A DNA stretch of 64,000 bases from Ignavibacteriales bacterium (GTDB lineage Bacteria; Bacteroidota; Ignavibacteria; Ignavibacteriales; Melioribacteraceae). Location of the stretch: contig JAGUYK010000006.1 of assembly GCA_020061355.1 (NCBI GenBank), forward strand, positions 434,001 through 498,000. Reading direction: 5' to 3'. The notes beneath the pieces were generated by a model, which searched no databases, was not told where the DNA came from, and worked only from the letters and a program-made list of their open reading frames with translations. The position numbers and the translations under genes are program-made. Of the stretch, positions 50,359-59,499 are shown one piece after another (positions within the stretch are counted from its first letter, which is position 1; each line of letters opens with the position of its first letter).

Positions 50359-53175
50359 ATGAAAATGGCAAAATATTTTTCGTATAACTTGCGGAAAAGT
50401 GCCCATTCAGTTCTTAGTTGCATTGTGTTGGCTGCTATCTTATTCCTACCGAACACAATTTCGGCCCAGAAAAATGGACAAATTACCGGTCGTATTTTTG
50501 ATTCAGCAACAAAAGAATATTTACCTGGTGCTAATGTTATTCTGAAAGGAACGACATTCGGCGCAGCGACAGACAGAAGCGGATTATATAGAATAGTTAA
50601 TATTCCTCCGGGAACTTATGAATTAGTAGTAAGTTATATCGGATTTGAAAATCAGTCGGTTAATATTACAATCGGAACTCAGGGATTTACAGTTAATCAG
50701 GATATAGGAATCAAAGCAAGTGATGTCCAGATGAAAGAGATTCAAATTACCGGAATGCTGCAAGGACAAACCAAAGCTCTTAACATGCAAAAAAGTTCCG
50801 ATAAAATTATGAATGCAGTATCGGAAGAACAGATGGAGAAATTCCCCGATATTAATGCAGCCGAAGTCTTACAGCGTATTCCTGGAGTTTCAATTCAAAG
50901 GGACCAGGGAGATGGACGTTATATTCAAATCAGAGGTACAGAAGCCCGCCTGAATAACGTGCAAATAAACGGCGGTACATTACCGTCACCCGAGGGAGAA
51001 TTAAGACAAGTCATGATGGATGTTATCCCTGCAGATCAGCTCTCCTCTATTGAAGTAATTAAAGCTGCTACGCCTGACTTAGATGGAAGTGCAATTGGCG
51101 GAACTGTCAATTTAATTACCCGAAGTGCACTCGATTATGAAAAAGATATTTTTAACGTAACTGCAGGAGCAGGTTATTCGGATATTTCCGGTAAAGGGCT
51201 TTATCAAGGCGGTTTGAATTACGGGACACGACTTGGAGAAGATAAAAACATTGGAATTATAATGAGTGCAAGTTATTTAAGGTCTGATAAGGGTTCCGAT
51301 AACAATCAGATGCTCTGGGGTGATAAAAAATCCGTAGCTGGTACTACTATTCCATGGGCTCTTAATTCTTTAGAATTGCGCGATTACATTGTTAACCGCG
51401 AAAGACTTGGCTTTACAGGAGGTATAGAGTATAAACCTGATAACGATACTAAACTTTCCTTAAAAGGAATTTATAATCACTATAGCGATTATGAAAACCG
51501 CCACCGGTTAAGAGTAAGAGTGGATAAAGGGAAATATAATTCTGCAACTGATATTACTAATGCTACAATGGACAGGCACCTAAAAAACAGAGAGCAAGTG
51601 CAAAACCTGTTCAGTCTAATGGGTAAGGGAGAACACAATCTTGGTGACTTTCTTCTGGATTACGCTCTCTCATATAGTTTTTCGGAAGAACTTGAAATAA
51701 ATCATATATCACCAACATTTGTAATGGATAAAAAAGTAAATCTTAAATTAAATCTTGCTGATACAGATTACCCTCTATATACCATAACAAATCAAGCTGC
51801 CGGTTATGAACTTGATCCTTCTCATTTTAAATTGGATGAAATTGAAGCACAGGATAATTCAACAACCAATAGTGAGATTACGGCCGCAGTTAATCTAAAA
51901 TATCCTTATAGTTTTTCTGGGTATCAGGCGGATCTGAAATTTGGTGGAAAATTTGCTCTGAAGAAAAAAGACCGTACCGATAAAGTTTGGGCATATGGAT
52001 GGGAAGGACCCAATGATGTATTGTTAACTCAATTCGTCGGTGATTACAAGCCGGAGAACTTTCTCAAAGGGAAGTATAATATTGGCAGTGTTCCTGATCC
52101 CAAAAAGATAGAAAGCTTCTACAATCAGAATAAGAACGGATTGTTAGAAGGTGAAGTCAACCGCGAGGATACTGACGGAGGTTCGTTTGATGCAAATGAG
52201 GATATCTACGCAGCATATGCTATGACTACAGTTAATTTTGATAACATAATGTTCCTTGCCGGTTTCCGTTATGAAATGACTGCCAACAAATATAATGGTA
52301 ATGAAGTAATTTTTGATGACGAAGGGGATTACGCTTCAACTCTAAAAAGATCTGCTGATAATTCTTACAGTAATTTTCTCCCAATGGTCCATTTAAAATA
52401 TCAGCTTTCCCCTCAAACAAATTTCCGTGCAGCATTCACAGGCGGTATTGCCCGCCCAAACTATTATGATCTAGTACCTTATCGCATAGTTTTTGAGGAA
52501 GACGAAGAAATGGCTATCGGTAATCCTACCATTAAACCAACAACAGCTTATAGTTTCGATTTAATGTTAGAACATTTTTTTGAAGGGATTGGGATTGCTT
52601 CGGGAGGCGTTTTCTATAAAGGTCTTAGCGATATAATATTTGAGAGTGTCTATGAAGAAGTTGGCGGACAATATGATGGATATGAAGTTTATCAATCTGT
52701 TAATGGAGGTAGCGCAACCTTATTCGGTTTTGAAGTTAACTGGCAGCAACAGCTCTCATTCTTGCCGGGATTCCTGGATGGTCTGGGTATCTTTGCAAAT
52801 TATACTTATACAACTTCAAAAGCAGATCTTCCCGGACGTGATGGTACTACTTTACCTGGTCAAGCAGGAAGTGTTGGTAATATTGCTTTGAGTTATCAGA
52901 AATATGGTTTTACTGCACAACTTAGTCTTAACTATCATAGCAAATACATTGACGTTGTTGGTGTAGATAGTCAAAATGATATTTATTATGATGATCATGT
53001 TCAACTTGATTTTTCAGCCAATCAGCAGATTCTTTCTGGATTGAGTGCTTATGTTCAAATTCTAAATTTGACCGATGCTCCACTACGTTATTATATAGGC
53101 GATACAAAGCGCCCAATACAACGCGAATTCTACTCATGGTGGGTTCAAGCCGGCTTTAAATTCAATTTGAATTAA
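50359..53175 (+). CDS. TonB-dependent outer-membrane receptor with carboxypeptidase-regulatory-like domain
   Basis: Protein of 938 residues: signal peptide ending ISAQ (~38), CarboxypepD-reg-like beta domain (GQITGRIFDSATKEYLPGAN, ~40-115), plug domain (INAAEVLQRIPGVSIQRD, IQIRGTEARLNNVQING, VIKAATPDLDGSAIGGTVNL), and a 22-strand barrel ending in WWVQAGFKFNLN with a C-terminal aromatic residue. Such receptors import large or scarce substrates using TonB energy. With a phytase gene directly after it, phytate or inositol phosphate is the likely cargo. No SusD partner is present. Confidence 0.9.
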   Translation: MKMAKYFSYNLRKSAHSVLSCIVLAAILFLPNTISAQKNGQITGRIFDSATKEYLPGANVILKGTTFGAATDRSGLYRIVNIPPGTYELVVSYIGFENQSVNITIGTQGFTVNQDIGIKASDVQMKEIQITGMLQGQTKALNMQKSSDKIMNAVSEEQMEKFPDINAAEVLQRIPGVSIQRDQGDGRYIQIRGTEARLNNVQINGGTLPSPEGELRQVMMDVIPADQLSSIEVIKAATPDLDGSAIGGTVNLITRSALDYEKDIFNVTAGAGYSDISGKGLYQGGLNYGTRLGEDKNIGIIMSASYLRSDKGSDNNQMLWGDKKSVAGTTIPWALNSLELRDYIVNRERLGFTGGIEYKPDNDTKLSLKGIYNHYSDYENRHRLRVRVDKGKYNSATDITNATMDRHLKNREQVQNLFSLMGKGEHNLGDFLLDYALSYSFSEELEINHISPTFVMDKKVNLKLNLADTDYPLYTITNQAAGYELDPSHFKLDEIEAQDNSTTNSEITAAVNLKYPYSFSGYQADLKFGGKFALKKKDRTDKVWAYGWEGPNDVLLTQFVGDYKPENFLKGKYNIGSVPDPKKIESFYNQNKNGLLEGEVNREDTDGGSFDANEDIYAAYAMTTVNFDNIMFLAGFRYEMTANKYNGNEVIFDDEGDYASTLKRSADNSYSNFLPMVHLKYQLSPQTNFRAAFTGGIARPNYYDLVPYRIVFEEDEEMAIGNPTIKPTTAYSFDLMLEHFFEGIGIASGGVFYKGLSDIIFESVYEEVGGQYDGYEVYQSVNGGSATLFGFEVNWQQQLSFLPGFLDGLGIFANYTYTTSKADLPGRDGTTLPGQAGSVGNIALSYQKYGFTAQLSLNYHSKYIDVVGVDSQNDIYYDDHVQLDFSANQQILSGLSAYVQILNLTDAPLRYYIGDTKRPIQREFYSWWVQAGFKFNLN

Positions 53176-53194
53176 TCTTCTTGTTGTTTCATTC

Positions 53195-53240
53195 AAACTT
53201 GATCACTGTCTTTTAGATGGTGGTCAAGTTTAATTTTTTC
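53195..53240 (+). terminator. Rho-independent terminator of the TonB receptor gene
   Basis: AAACTTGATCAC, thirteen-base loop, GTGGTCAAGTTT, then AATTTTTTC. Twelve pairs with one G-T wobble, 20 bases after the stop. Confidence 0.8.
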
Positions 53241-53291
53241 ATCATTTAGTTTAAAACTTATTCCAATAATCATTTGTGAAGGAGATTAGTA

Positions 53292-54416
53292 ATGAAGAAA
53301 AATCTTTTTGTAAGGATTCTTAGTTTGATTTCATTAATGACTTTTATTTTTATACTCGGATGCCAAACAGAATCTGTTGAAAATTCCGCTAATAATTGTG
53401 TTGTAAAGCCGGTCGTTGTTACAGATACAGTTAAACATGATACTGATGACGCTGCTATCTGGATTAATCCCGATGATCCATCAAAAAGTTTAATTATCGG
53501 AACGGATAAAGATTCGGATGGTGCACTTTATGTCTTCGATCTTAACGGTAAAGTAATTGAAGAAAAAACAGTCAGAAATCTGAAGCGCCCGAACAATGTT
53601 GATGTAGAGTATGGGTTAATTCTAAATGGGAAAAAGGTTGATATAGCCGTTGCAACAGAAAGAGAAACAAACAAAATCCGCGTTTATAGTCTACCTGATA
53701 TGAAGGAAATAGATAATGGTGGAATTGATGTTTTTGTTGGTGAAAAATTACGTGCCCCTATGGGTATCTCCTTATACAAAAGGGGAACAGACGGCGCCGT
53801 CTATGCAATCGTAAGTAGAAAAGAAGGACCATTAGATGGTTACTTATTTCAATATTTATTGATTGACGACGGTAATGGATTTGTGACCGCTAAACTTGTT
53901 CGAAAGTTTGGTTCATACAGCGGCAAGAAAGAAATTGAGTCAATTGCCGTGGATGATAAATTAGGTTATGTCTATTACAGTGATGAGCAGGTAGGAATCA
54001 GAAAATATTATGCCGACCCGGATGCAAAAGATACAAATGTGCAGTTAGGATTTATCTCAACAACAGATTATCTTGAAGATAATGAAGGGATTTCTATCTA
54101 TGAAGTAGATGATAATACGGGCTATATACTTGTTTCAGATCAGAGCGCAAACCGTTTTCGAATATATACACGGGAAGGAACACCGGCCGACCCGGAAGAA
54201 GAATTAGCTGCTGAGCCGCATAATCATAAGCTTATAAAAATTGTTAATGTTATGACGAACAAAAGCGATGGTTCGGAAATAGTGAATGTTCAGCTTAACA
54301 ATAAATTCCCCGGCGGTTTATTTGTTGCGATGTCCGATAATAGAACATTCCAATATTATTCGTGGGCTGATATCGCCGGCAAAGATCTTCTTCATGCAAA
54401 AGGAAGTGTGAAATAA
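53292..54416 (+). CDS. Beta-propeller phytase lipoprotein
   Basis: Protein of 374 residues: lipobox ILGC (Cys24) and a beta-propeller phytase domain. Diagnostic motifs are DTDDAAIWINPDDPSKSLII, GTDKDSDGALYVFDLNGK, RPNNVDVEYG, APMGISLYK, KEIESIAVDDKLGYVYYSDEQVGIRKY, EDNEGISIYE and SDQSANRFRIY, rich in the acidic residues that bind calcium. The family (3-phytase) removes phosphates from myo-inositol hexakisphosphate. As a lipoprotein it would act in the periplasm or at the outer membrane, next to the TonB receptor. It supplies the inositol (phosphates) used by the upstream operons. Confidence 0.92.
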   Translation: MKKNLFVRILSLISLMTFIFILGCQTESVENSANNCVVKPVVVTDTVKHDTDDAAIWINPDDPSKSLIIGTDKDSDGALYVFDLNGKVIEEKTVRNLKRPNNVDVEYGLILNGKKVDIAVATERETNKIRVYSLPDMKEIDNGGIDVFVGEKLRAPMGISLYKRGTDGAVYAIVSRKEGPLDGYLFQYLLIDDGNGFVTAKLVRKFGSYSGKKEIESIAVDDKLGYVYYSDEQVGIRKYYADPDAKDTNVQLGFISTTDYLEDNEGISIYEVDDNTGYILVSDQSANRFRIYTREGTPADPEEELAAEPHNHKLIKIVNVMTNKSDGSEIVNVQLNNKFPGGLFVAMSDNRTFQYYSWADIAGKDLLHAKGSVK

Positions 54417-54442
54417 CAGAGAGCATATTTTTGCAGAACAAC

Positions 54443-54494
54443 AGATGGGGATAAGTTCTTAAATAACTGGAACGTAACCCATCTTTCTTTTTAG
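54443..54494 (+). terminator. Terminator-like hairpin after the phytase gene
   Basis: AGATGGG (54443-54449) and CCCATCT (54478-54484) enclose a 28-base loop and are followed by TTCTTTTT. The loop is long, so strength is uncertain; the next gene's ribosome site overlaps its end. Confidence 0.5.
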
Positions 54495-54503
54495 GAGACA
54501 ACA

Positions 54504-54788
54504 ATGCTTTTAACAATTATTGCAAAATTCAAATTGAAAAGTGATTCTTTAGATAAAGCAAAGCATGAATTGCTTAAGATGGTAGAACCGACATATAAAG
54601 AGAAAGGTTGCATCGATTATATTTTCTATCAAGATCTTGGTGACCCGTCGGTACTTTTATTATATGAAAATTGGGAGAGCAAAGAAGACCTCGATGCTCA
54701 TATGAACTCAAAACATTTTAAGGATTGCTTTGCCACAATAGAAGGTCTCTATGAATTAGAAGTTCATAAGTTGACACAGCTTGCATAG
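54504..54788 (+). CDS. ABM-family small monooxygenase-like protein
   Basis: Protein of 94 residues of the dimeric alpha-beta barrel fold (antibiotic biosynthesis monooxygenase / YgiN type): LLTIIAKFKLKSDSLDKAKHEL, EKGCIDYIFYQDLGDPSVLLLYENWESKEDLDAH, HFKDCFATIEGL. Members oxidise quinols or act as redox helper proteins without cofactors. An AGGAGA ribosome site precedes the ATG. No partner is evident; it follows the phytase behind a hairpin. Confidence 0.8.
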   Translation: MLLTIIAKFKLKSDSLDKAKHELLKMVEPTYKEKGCIDYIFYQDLGDPSVLLLYENWESKEDLDAHMNSKHFKDCFATIEGLYELEVHKLTQLA

Positions 54789-54917
54789 AGAATTTATACC
54801 ATTTATATCATAATCCAACTCAAACTTTAAAATTGCAGCTTTTAATTCTGTGTGCCGGAATATTTGATAGATTAAACATTTATAAGTGTTAGGTTTTTGT
54901 TCAATCAGGAATAAAAT

Positions 54918-55592
54918 ATGGAAATAGTCAACCCGGGGTTTGAAGATTATCATATTCACTCATTAAACTATTCTGATGGGATGAGTACTGTTGATGAAAT
55001 CGCAAAATATGCGGAGGATATTGGACTTACAAGAATAGCAATTACCGACCATTGCCAGGCACACTTAGATAAAAAACTGTTTGGTAATAATTTTTATTAC
55101 AGCATGGTCTCCCGTTGGAAGAATATTCATAACGATGTTCACGTTCAGTTCGGAGTTGAAGCGGATATATTAAATGAAAGCGGTGATGTCTGTATGGATA
55201 TACAGGGCATCACACCGGATTTAATTTTATTATCAACGCATCCCGCTCCGATTTATTCGGGAGATACAAGGAAGATTACTGACGCATACGTAAATGCTAT
55301 TGAACGGTACCATGATAAAATTTCCTTCCTATCACATCCCTGCTCCAAATATTTTGAAGATTTTATTGACATTGATGCCGTTACCGAGCTGTGCAATAAG
55401 TATGAAATACCGATGGAATTCAATTGTGCCAATTTCGTTTACAATCGGACAAACATCTCTAATCTTAAAAAAATGCTGAGTACGGTTAATCGTATTTATG
55501 TCAATAGCGACGCACATACTCTTAACGAGCTGAAAGAATTGCGAAAAATGGGCTTCGAGTATTTAAGAGAAAATAATTTTATTAAACTATAG
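54918..55592 (+). CDS. PHP-domain phosphoesterase
   Basis: Protein of 224 residues with the four PHP motifs: DYHIHSLNYSDG (HxH), ITDHCQAH, LLSTHPAP with FLSHPCSKYF, and VNSDAHTLNEL (DxH). It resembles histidinol-phosphatase-type PHP enzymes that cleave phosphomonoesters with a trinuclear metal site. It stands between the phytase locus and the phosphonate locus, so it could serve either (inositol phosphate or a phosphonate-lipid intermediate). The substrate is unknown. Confidence 0.8.
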   Translation: MEIVNPGFEDYHIHSLNYSDGMSTVDEIAKYAEDIGLTRIAITDHCQAHLDKKLFGNNFYYSMVSRWKNIHNDVHVQFGVEADILNESGDVCMDIQGITPDLILLSTHPAPIYSGDTRKITDAYVNAIERYHDKISFLSHPCSKYFEDFIDIDAVTELCNKYEIPMEFNCANFVYNRTNISNLKKMLSTVNRIYVNSDAHTLNELKELRKMGFEYLRENNFIKL

Positions 55593-55709
55593 TGTATTAC
55601 AATTGCAGGCAAGTCATTAAATAGATAAATTGGTGTGGTTAAAAAGGGGCTTTCGGTTTCTTATAACCGTTTTCTCATATCATTAGACACTTAACAAACA
55701 AAAGAAAAC

Positions 55710-56600
55710 ATGTCAATGCTCACTCAATACAAGTCCTCTCTTAAAGTTACTGAGGCAGAAGAATTGGTAGATCTAATATTTTTCCGCCCCCTTGCATTTT
55801 TATTTGTTAAGTTAATTTATAAAACATCAATCACACCTAATCAATTGACCTTTTTTTCAATGGCATCGGGGATTATAGCCGCTATCTTAATTTCAGCTGC
55901 TCTGTCCGAGCCTGTAATTTTCGGAACGTTTTTTTTAATCCTCTGGGCGGTTTTGGATTGCGCAGATGGACAGTTAGCACGGCTTAAAAAGAATGGAACT
56001 CCATTCGGCAGGTTACTGGATGGAATTGCGGATTATGTTTCGAACCTTGCAATTTTTATTGGAATCTACTTCTGGGGTTTCTCAAATCTGGAAAGCCAGG
56101 GTCTATGGTTGATTGTAATTATTATAACAATTGTTACATATGCAGCCCAGGAAGTTCTGGTCGACTATTATCGAAGCGAATACATCTCCAACTATTCCGG
56201 CAAATCCAACTTTGTAGAAAACGAAGTTGTGGAGTTTCAAAAAGAGTATGATAGTATCCAAAACACCAGTGGACAGTTTTTTAAAAAACTTACCCTTTCC
56301 TTATACATTAGATACTCAAGCATGCAGAATTCAAATCGAAAAGAAAAAATTAAAAAAGTTAATATCTCTTCGGATGAATATATAAAAGCTAATAAAACTA
56401 TGATCCGTTTGTGGAATCTTAACGGAACATCTACGCATTCTTTTGTTTTGATTTTTCTTACATTTTTTAACCGGCTTGATCTCTACCTCTGGTACATTCT
56501 GATTTTCGGAAATATCTGGACGGTACTTGTTTTAATTCTACAAAAACTGATTAATAAAAGAGTACTTAAAACACGGGAGCCTCTTCCTGTTAAACCCTAA
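55710..56600 (+). CDS. CDP-alcohol phosphatidyltransferase
   Basis: Protein of 296 residues with several membrane helices and the complete family signature DCADGQLARL...GRLLDGIADYVSN (D-x2-D-G-x2-A-R-x8-G-x3-D-x3-D, residues ~88-115). Such enzymes join a CDP- or CMP-activated alcohol or headgroup to a lipid acceptor. A ~60-residue hydrophilic insertion (~155-215) is unusual. It directly precedes the phosphonate genes; I infer transfer of the 2-aminoethylphosphonate group from its CMP derivative to diacylglycerol. Confidence 0.85.
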   Translation: MSMLTQYKSSLKVTEAEELVDLIFFRPLAFLFVKLIYKTSITPNQLTFFSMASGIIAAILISAALSEPVIFGTFFLILWAVLDCADGQLARLKKNGTPFGRLLDGIADYVSNLAIFIGIYFWGFSNLESQGLWLIVIIITIVTYAAQEVLVDYYRSEYISNYSGKSNFVENEVVEFQKEYDSIQNTSGQFFKKLTLSLYIRYSSMQNSNRKEKIKKVNISSDEYIKANKTMIRLWNLNGTSTHSFVLIFLTFFNRLDLYLWYILIFGNIWTVLVLILQKLINKRVLKTREPLPVKP

Positions 56601-56679
56601 AGAAAATCAAGCTGGATTTTTCTCTATTCAGCAGAAATAGATTTAATAATTGAAATAAGCTTGACCAGGGGAATGCAAC

Positions 56680-58296
56680 ATGAAAAAAACAACACAGCTT
56701 AAAAATTTACTAATCAATCCCGAATTAGAATTTATAATGGAAGCACATAACGGTTTATCAGCAAAAATTGCTGAAGAAGCCGGGTTTAAAGGAATTTGGG
56801 GAAGCGGTCTTTCAATAAGCGCATCGCTCGGAGTTAGGGATAATAATGAAGCAAGCTGGACACAGGTTTTAGAGGTCGTTGAATTTATGAGTGATGCTAC
56901 AACAGTACCGATTTTATTAGATGGCGATACGGGTTATGGTAATTTTAACAATATGCGCCGGCTTGTTAAAAAACTTGAGCAGCGGAATATTGCCGGTGTA
57001 TGCATTGAAGACAAACTTTTTCCGAAAACAAATAGTTTTATCCGCGGGGAGAAACAGCCGCTTGCAGAAATTGATGAGTTTGCCGGCAAAATAAAAGCCG
57101 GCAAGGATAACCAGACCGACGAAGACTTTTGTATTGTTGCCCGCGTAGAAGCACTTATTGCAGGCTGGGGACTTTCAGAAGCAATTAAAAGGGCGGAAGC
57201 ATATCGACTAGCCGGAGCAGATGCAATTCTTATGCACAGTAAAATTTCAAAACCGGATGAAATCCTTGCCTTCATGAAAGAATGGGGCAATAGATGTCCT
57301 GTTGTAATCGTTCCCACAAAATATTATGCAACACCCACACAAGTTTTTCGGAATGCAGGTGTTAGTCTGGTAATCTGGGCAAATCACCAGCTCAGGTCAG
57401 CGATTACAGCAATGCGAGAAACTGTTCAAAAAATTTATCACACTCAATCACTAATTGAAGTGGAAGATAAAGTTGCACCGCTATCGGAAGTCTTCAGGTT
57501 GCAGAACGACGACGAGCTTCAGCAAGCTGAAAATTTATACCTGAAAACAAATGAGCTGAAGAAAACCGCCGGGATAATACTTGCGGCTTCAAGAGGAATT
57601 GAATTGGGAGGATTAACCGAGAATATTCCTAAAGCCATGTTAAATATAAACGGCAAACCGCTTGTAGCAAAAATGATCGATCTTTTTCATGAACGGGGAA
57701 TCAAAGACATCTCTATTGTTAGAGGATATAAGAAGGAAGCATTCACATTCCCCAATGTGAGCTACTTTGATAATGATGATTATGCAAGTACGGGTGAATT
57801 GGTCTCGCTTTACAAAGCAAAGGAAAAATTAAATAACGACTGTATTATTACTTATGGCGATATTCTTTATAGAAAATTTGTTCTTGCATCACTTTTAGAT
57901 GAAGAGGGAGAAATAGTTATTGTTGCAGATGCAAATCTCGAAAGAAGATGCTGCGGTAACAACGGGGATTTTATTTCATGTACTAAGCAATATTCAAAAA
58001 ATTTCTCAGAAGAACCTGTTTTTCTTAAAGACATACAGTTCAAAAAGCTTGATAAGGCCGATCAGTTTGATGGCGAATGGATAGGGCTTCTCAAGACAAA
58101 TCAGAAAGGCTCCAAAATATTGAAAAATGAATTGGAGGAAATATCGAAAAGGGAAAACTTTGAAAAAATGAAAATGCCTGACTTGTTAAATATATTAATC
58201 GAAAAAGAAGTGCCGGTAAAAGTTATTTACATCGACGGGCACTGGTTGGATGTTGATAATTTACATGACCTTGGCAATGTAACCGCCTACCAGTAA
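56680..58296 (+). CDS. pepM: PEP phosphomutase fused to a degenerate nucleotidyltransferase
   Basis: Protein of 538 residues. Residues ~1-290 are phosphoenolpyruvate mutase ([35 protein letters not shown], and the signature [13 protein letters not shown] near 110), which makes phosphonopyruvate and begins most phosphonate pathways. Residues ~300-538 are an NTP-transferase fold ([23 protein letters not shown]). Compared with the active LAAGxGxR...PK loop, the first Gly is Ser and the Arg is Glu, so this half may not transfer nucleotides. GGGG supports the start. The pathway continues in the next two genes. Confidence 0.9.
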   Translation: MKKTTQLKNLLINPELEFIMEAHNGLSAKIAEEAGFKGIWGSGLSISASLGVRDNNEASWTQVLEVVEFMSDATTVPILLDGDTGYGNFNNMRRLVKKLEQRNIAGVCIEDKLFPKTNSFIRGEKQPLAEIDEFAGKIKAGKDNQTDEDFCIVARVEALIAGWGLSEAIKRAEAYRLAGADAILMHSKISKPDEILAFMKEWGNRCPVVIVPTKYYATPTQVFRNAGVSLVIWANHQLRSAITAMRETVQKIYHTQSLIEVEDKVAPLSEVFRLQNDDELQQAENLYLKTNELKKTAGIILAASRGIELGGLTENIPKAMLNINGKPLVAKMIDLFHERGIKDISIVRGYKKEAFTFPNVSYFDNDDYASTGELVSLYKAKEKLNNDCIITYGDILYRKFVLASLLDEEGEIVIVADANLERRCCGNNGDFISCTKQYSKNFSEEPVFLKDIQFKKLDKADQFDGEWIGLLKTNQKGSKILKNELEEISKRENFEKMKMPDLLNILIEKEVPVKVIYIDGHWLDVDNLHDLGNVTAYQ

Positions 58297-58332
58297 TTTG
58301 TCGGCAAGAAAATTTTAATTCGGAGAAAATAA

Positions 58333-59499
58333 ATGATTCAAGCAAACCAGTTTTTGGAAGAATGTTTATCGCTGGGATTTGATTTTTTTACCGGCACTCC
58401 CTGTTCCTATCTAAAACCGTTTATCAATTATGTAATTGACCATAATGAGTTCCGTTTTATTGATGCTGTAAATGAAGGCGATGCTGTTGCAATTGCAGCC
58501 GGAGTAACTGTTGCGGGAGGACGAAGCGTTGTGATGTTCCAAAACTCCGGACTGGGTAACGCGGTTAATCCTCTTACTTCACTCATCGACACGTTTCATA
58601 TTCCTATAATGCTTATTGTTACTTTACGCGGAGAACCCGGCGGGCATCCCGATGAACCCCAGCACGAACTCATGGGCGCTGTTTTAACCGATCTGCTTGA
58701 CGCAATGAGAATTAAATGGTCTTTCTTTCCGAACGAAAGCAATTTAATTAAGAGTGCATTACACGAAGCTAATAATTATATGCTTTCGGAAAATAAACCA
58801 TTCGTCTTTGTAATGAAAAAGGACGATGTTAATCCTTATGAGCTCCAATTCAAGCGTGAAGATAAACCGTTTCATTTAGAATTAAAACAGAATGATAATT
58901 TCAGTAAACTATATGTTGAACGACATACACGAACGGAAGCTTTAAAAGTAATTCAAACTTCAGCCGGAAAGAACTCTGTTCTAATAGCCACAACCGGTAA
59001 AACCGGCAGAGAGCTTTATGAGCTGGATGATAAGGAAAATCAGATATACCTTGTCGGTTCGATGGGCTGTGCTCTTGCCTTCGGTTTCGGAATTGCTGTT
59101 ACTAAACCCGATCTGAATGTATATGTTATTGACGGCGACGGGGCATTACTAATGAGAACCGGTACTATGGCAACTGTGGGGGCTTATCAACCAGAGAACT
59201 TAACTCATGTACTACTTGATAATGAAGCGCATGATTCAACCGGCGGACAGAGCACTGTTTCAAATAATGTTTCATTCTCCGCTGTTGCTAAAGGATTCGG
59301 TTATAAAAATGCAGTATCTACGGATCAGTTAAAATCATTCGAAACTTTTTTACATGATGAACAACTGAAGATCGGCCCAACATTTATTCACTTCAAAATA
59401 AAAAAAGGTTCTCCCAAAACTCTGGGCAGACCCGGCATAAAGCCATATGAAGTAAAAGAGAGACTACAAAAATTCATCCAAACCAGAGAAAGAAAATAA
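58333..59499 (+). CDS. ppd: Phosphonopyruvate decarboxylase
   Basis: Protein of 388 residues, TPP-dependent. The N-terminal pyrimidine-binding half (FFTGTPCSYLKPFINYVI, VNEGDAVAIAAG, MFQNSGLGNAVNPLTSL) and C-terminal pyrophosphate-binding half (VYVIDGDGALLMRTGTMATVG, LDNEAHDSTGGQSTV) match Ppd exactly in layout. It makes phosphonoacetaldehyde from phosphonopyruvate, pulling the unfavourable mutase step. The stop overlaps the next ATG (TAATG), so it is coupled to the transaminase gene. Confidence 0.93.
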   Translation: MIQANQFLEECLSLGFDFFTGTPCSYLKPFINYVIDHNEFRFIDAVNEGDAVAIAAGVTVAGGRSVVMFQNSGLGNAVNPLTSLIDTFHIPIMLIVTLRGEPGGHPDEPQHELMGAVLTDLLDAMRIKWSFFPNESNLIKSALHEANNYMLSENKPFVFVMKKDDVNPYELQFKREDKPFHLELKQNDNFSKLYVERHTRTEALKVIQTSAGKNSVLIATTGKTGRELYELDDKENQIYLVGSMGCALAFGFGIAVTKPDLNVYVIDGDGALLMRTGTMATVGAYQPENLTHVLLDNEAHDSTGGQSTVSNNVSFSAVAKGFGYKNAVSTDQLKSFETFLHDEQLKIGPTFIHFKIKKGSPKTLGRPGIKPYEVKERLQKFIQTRERK

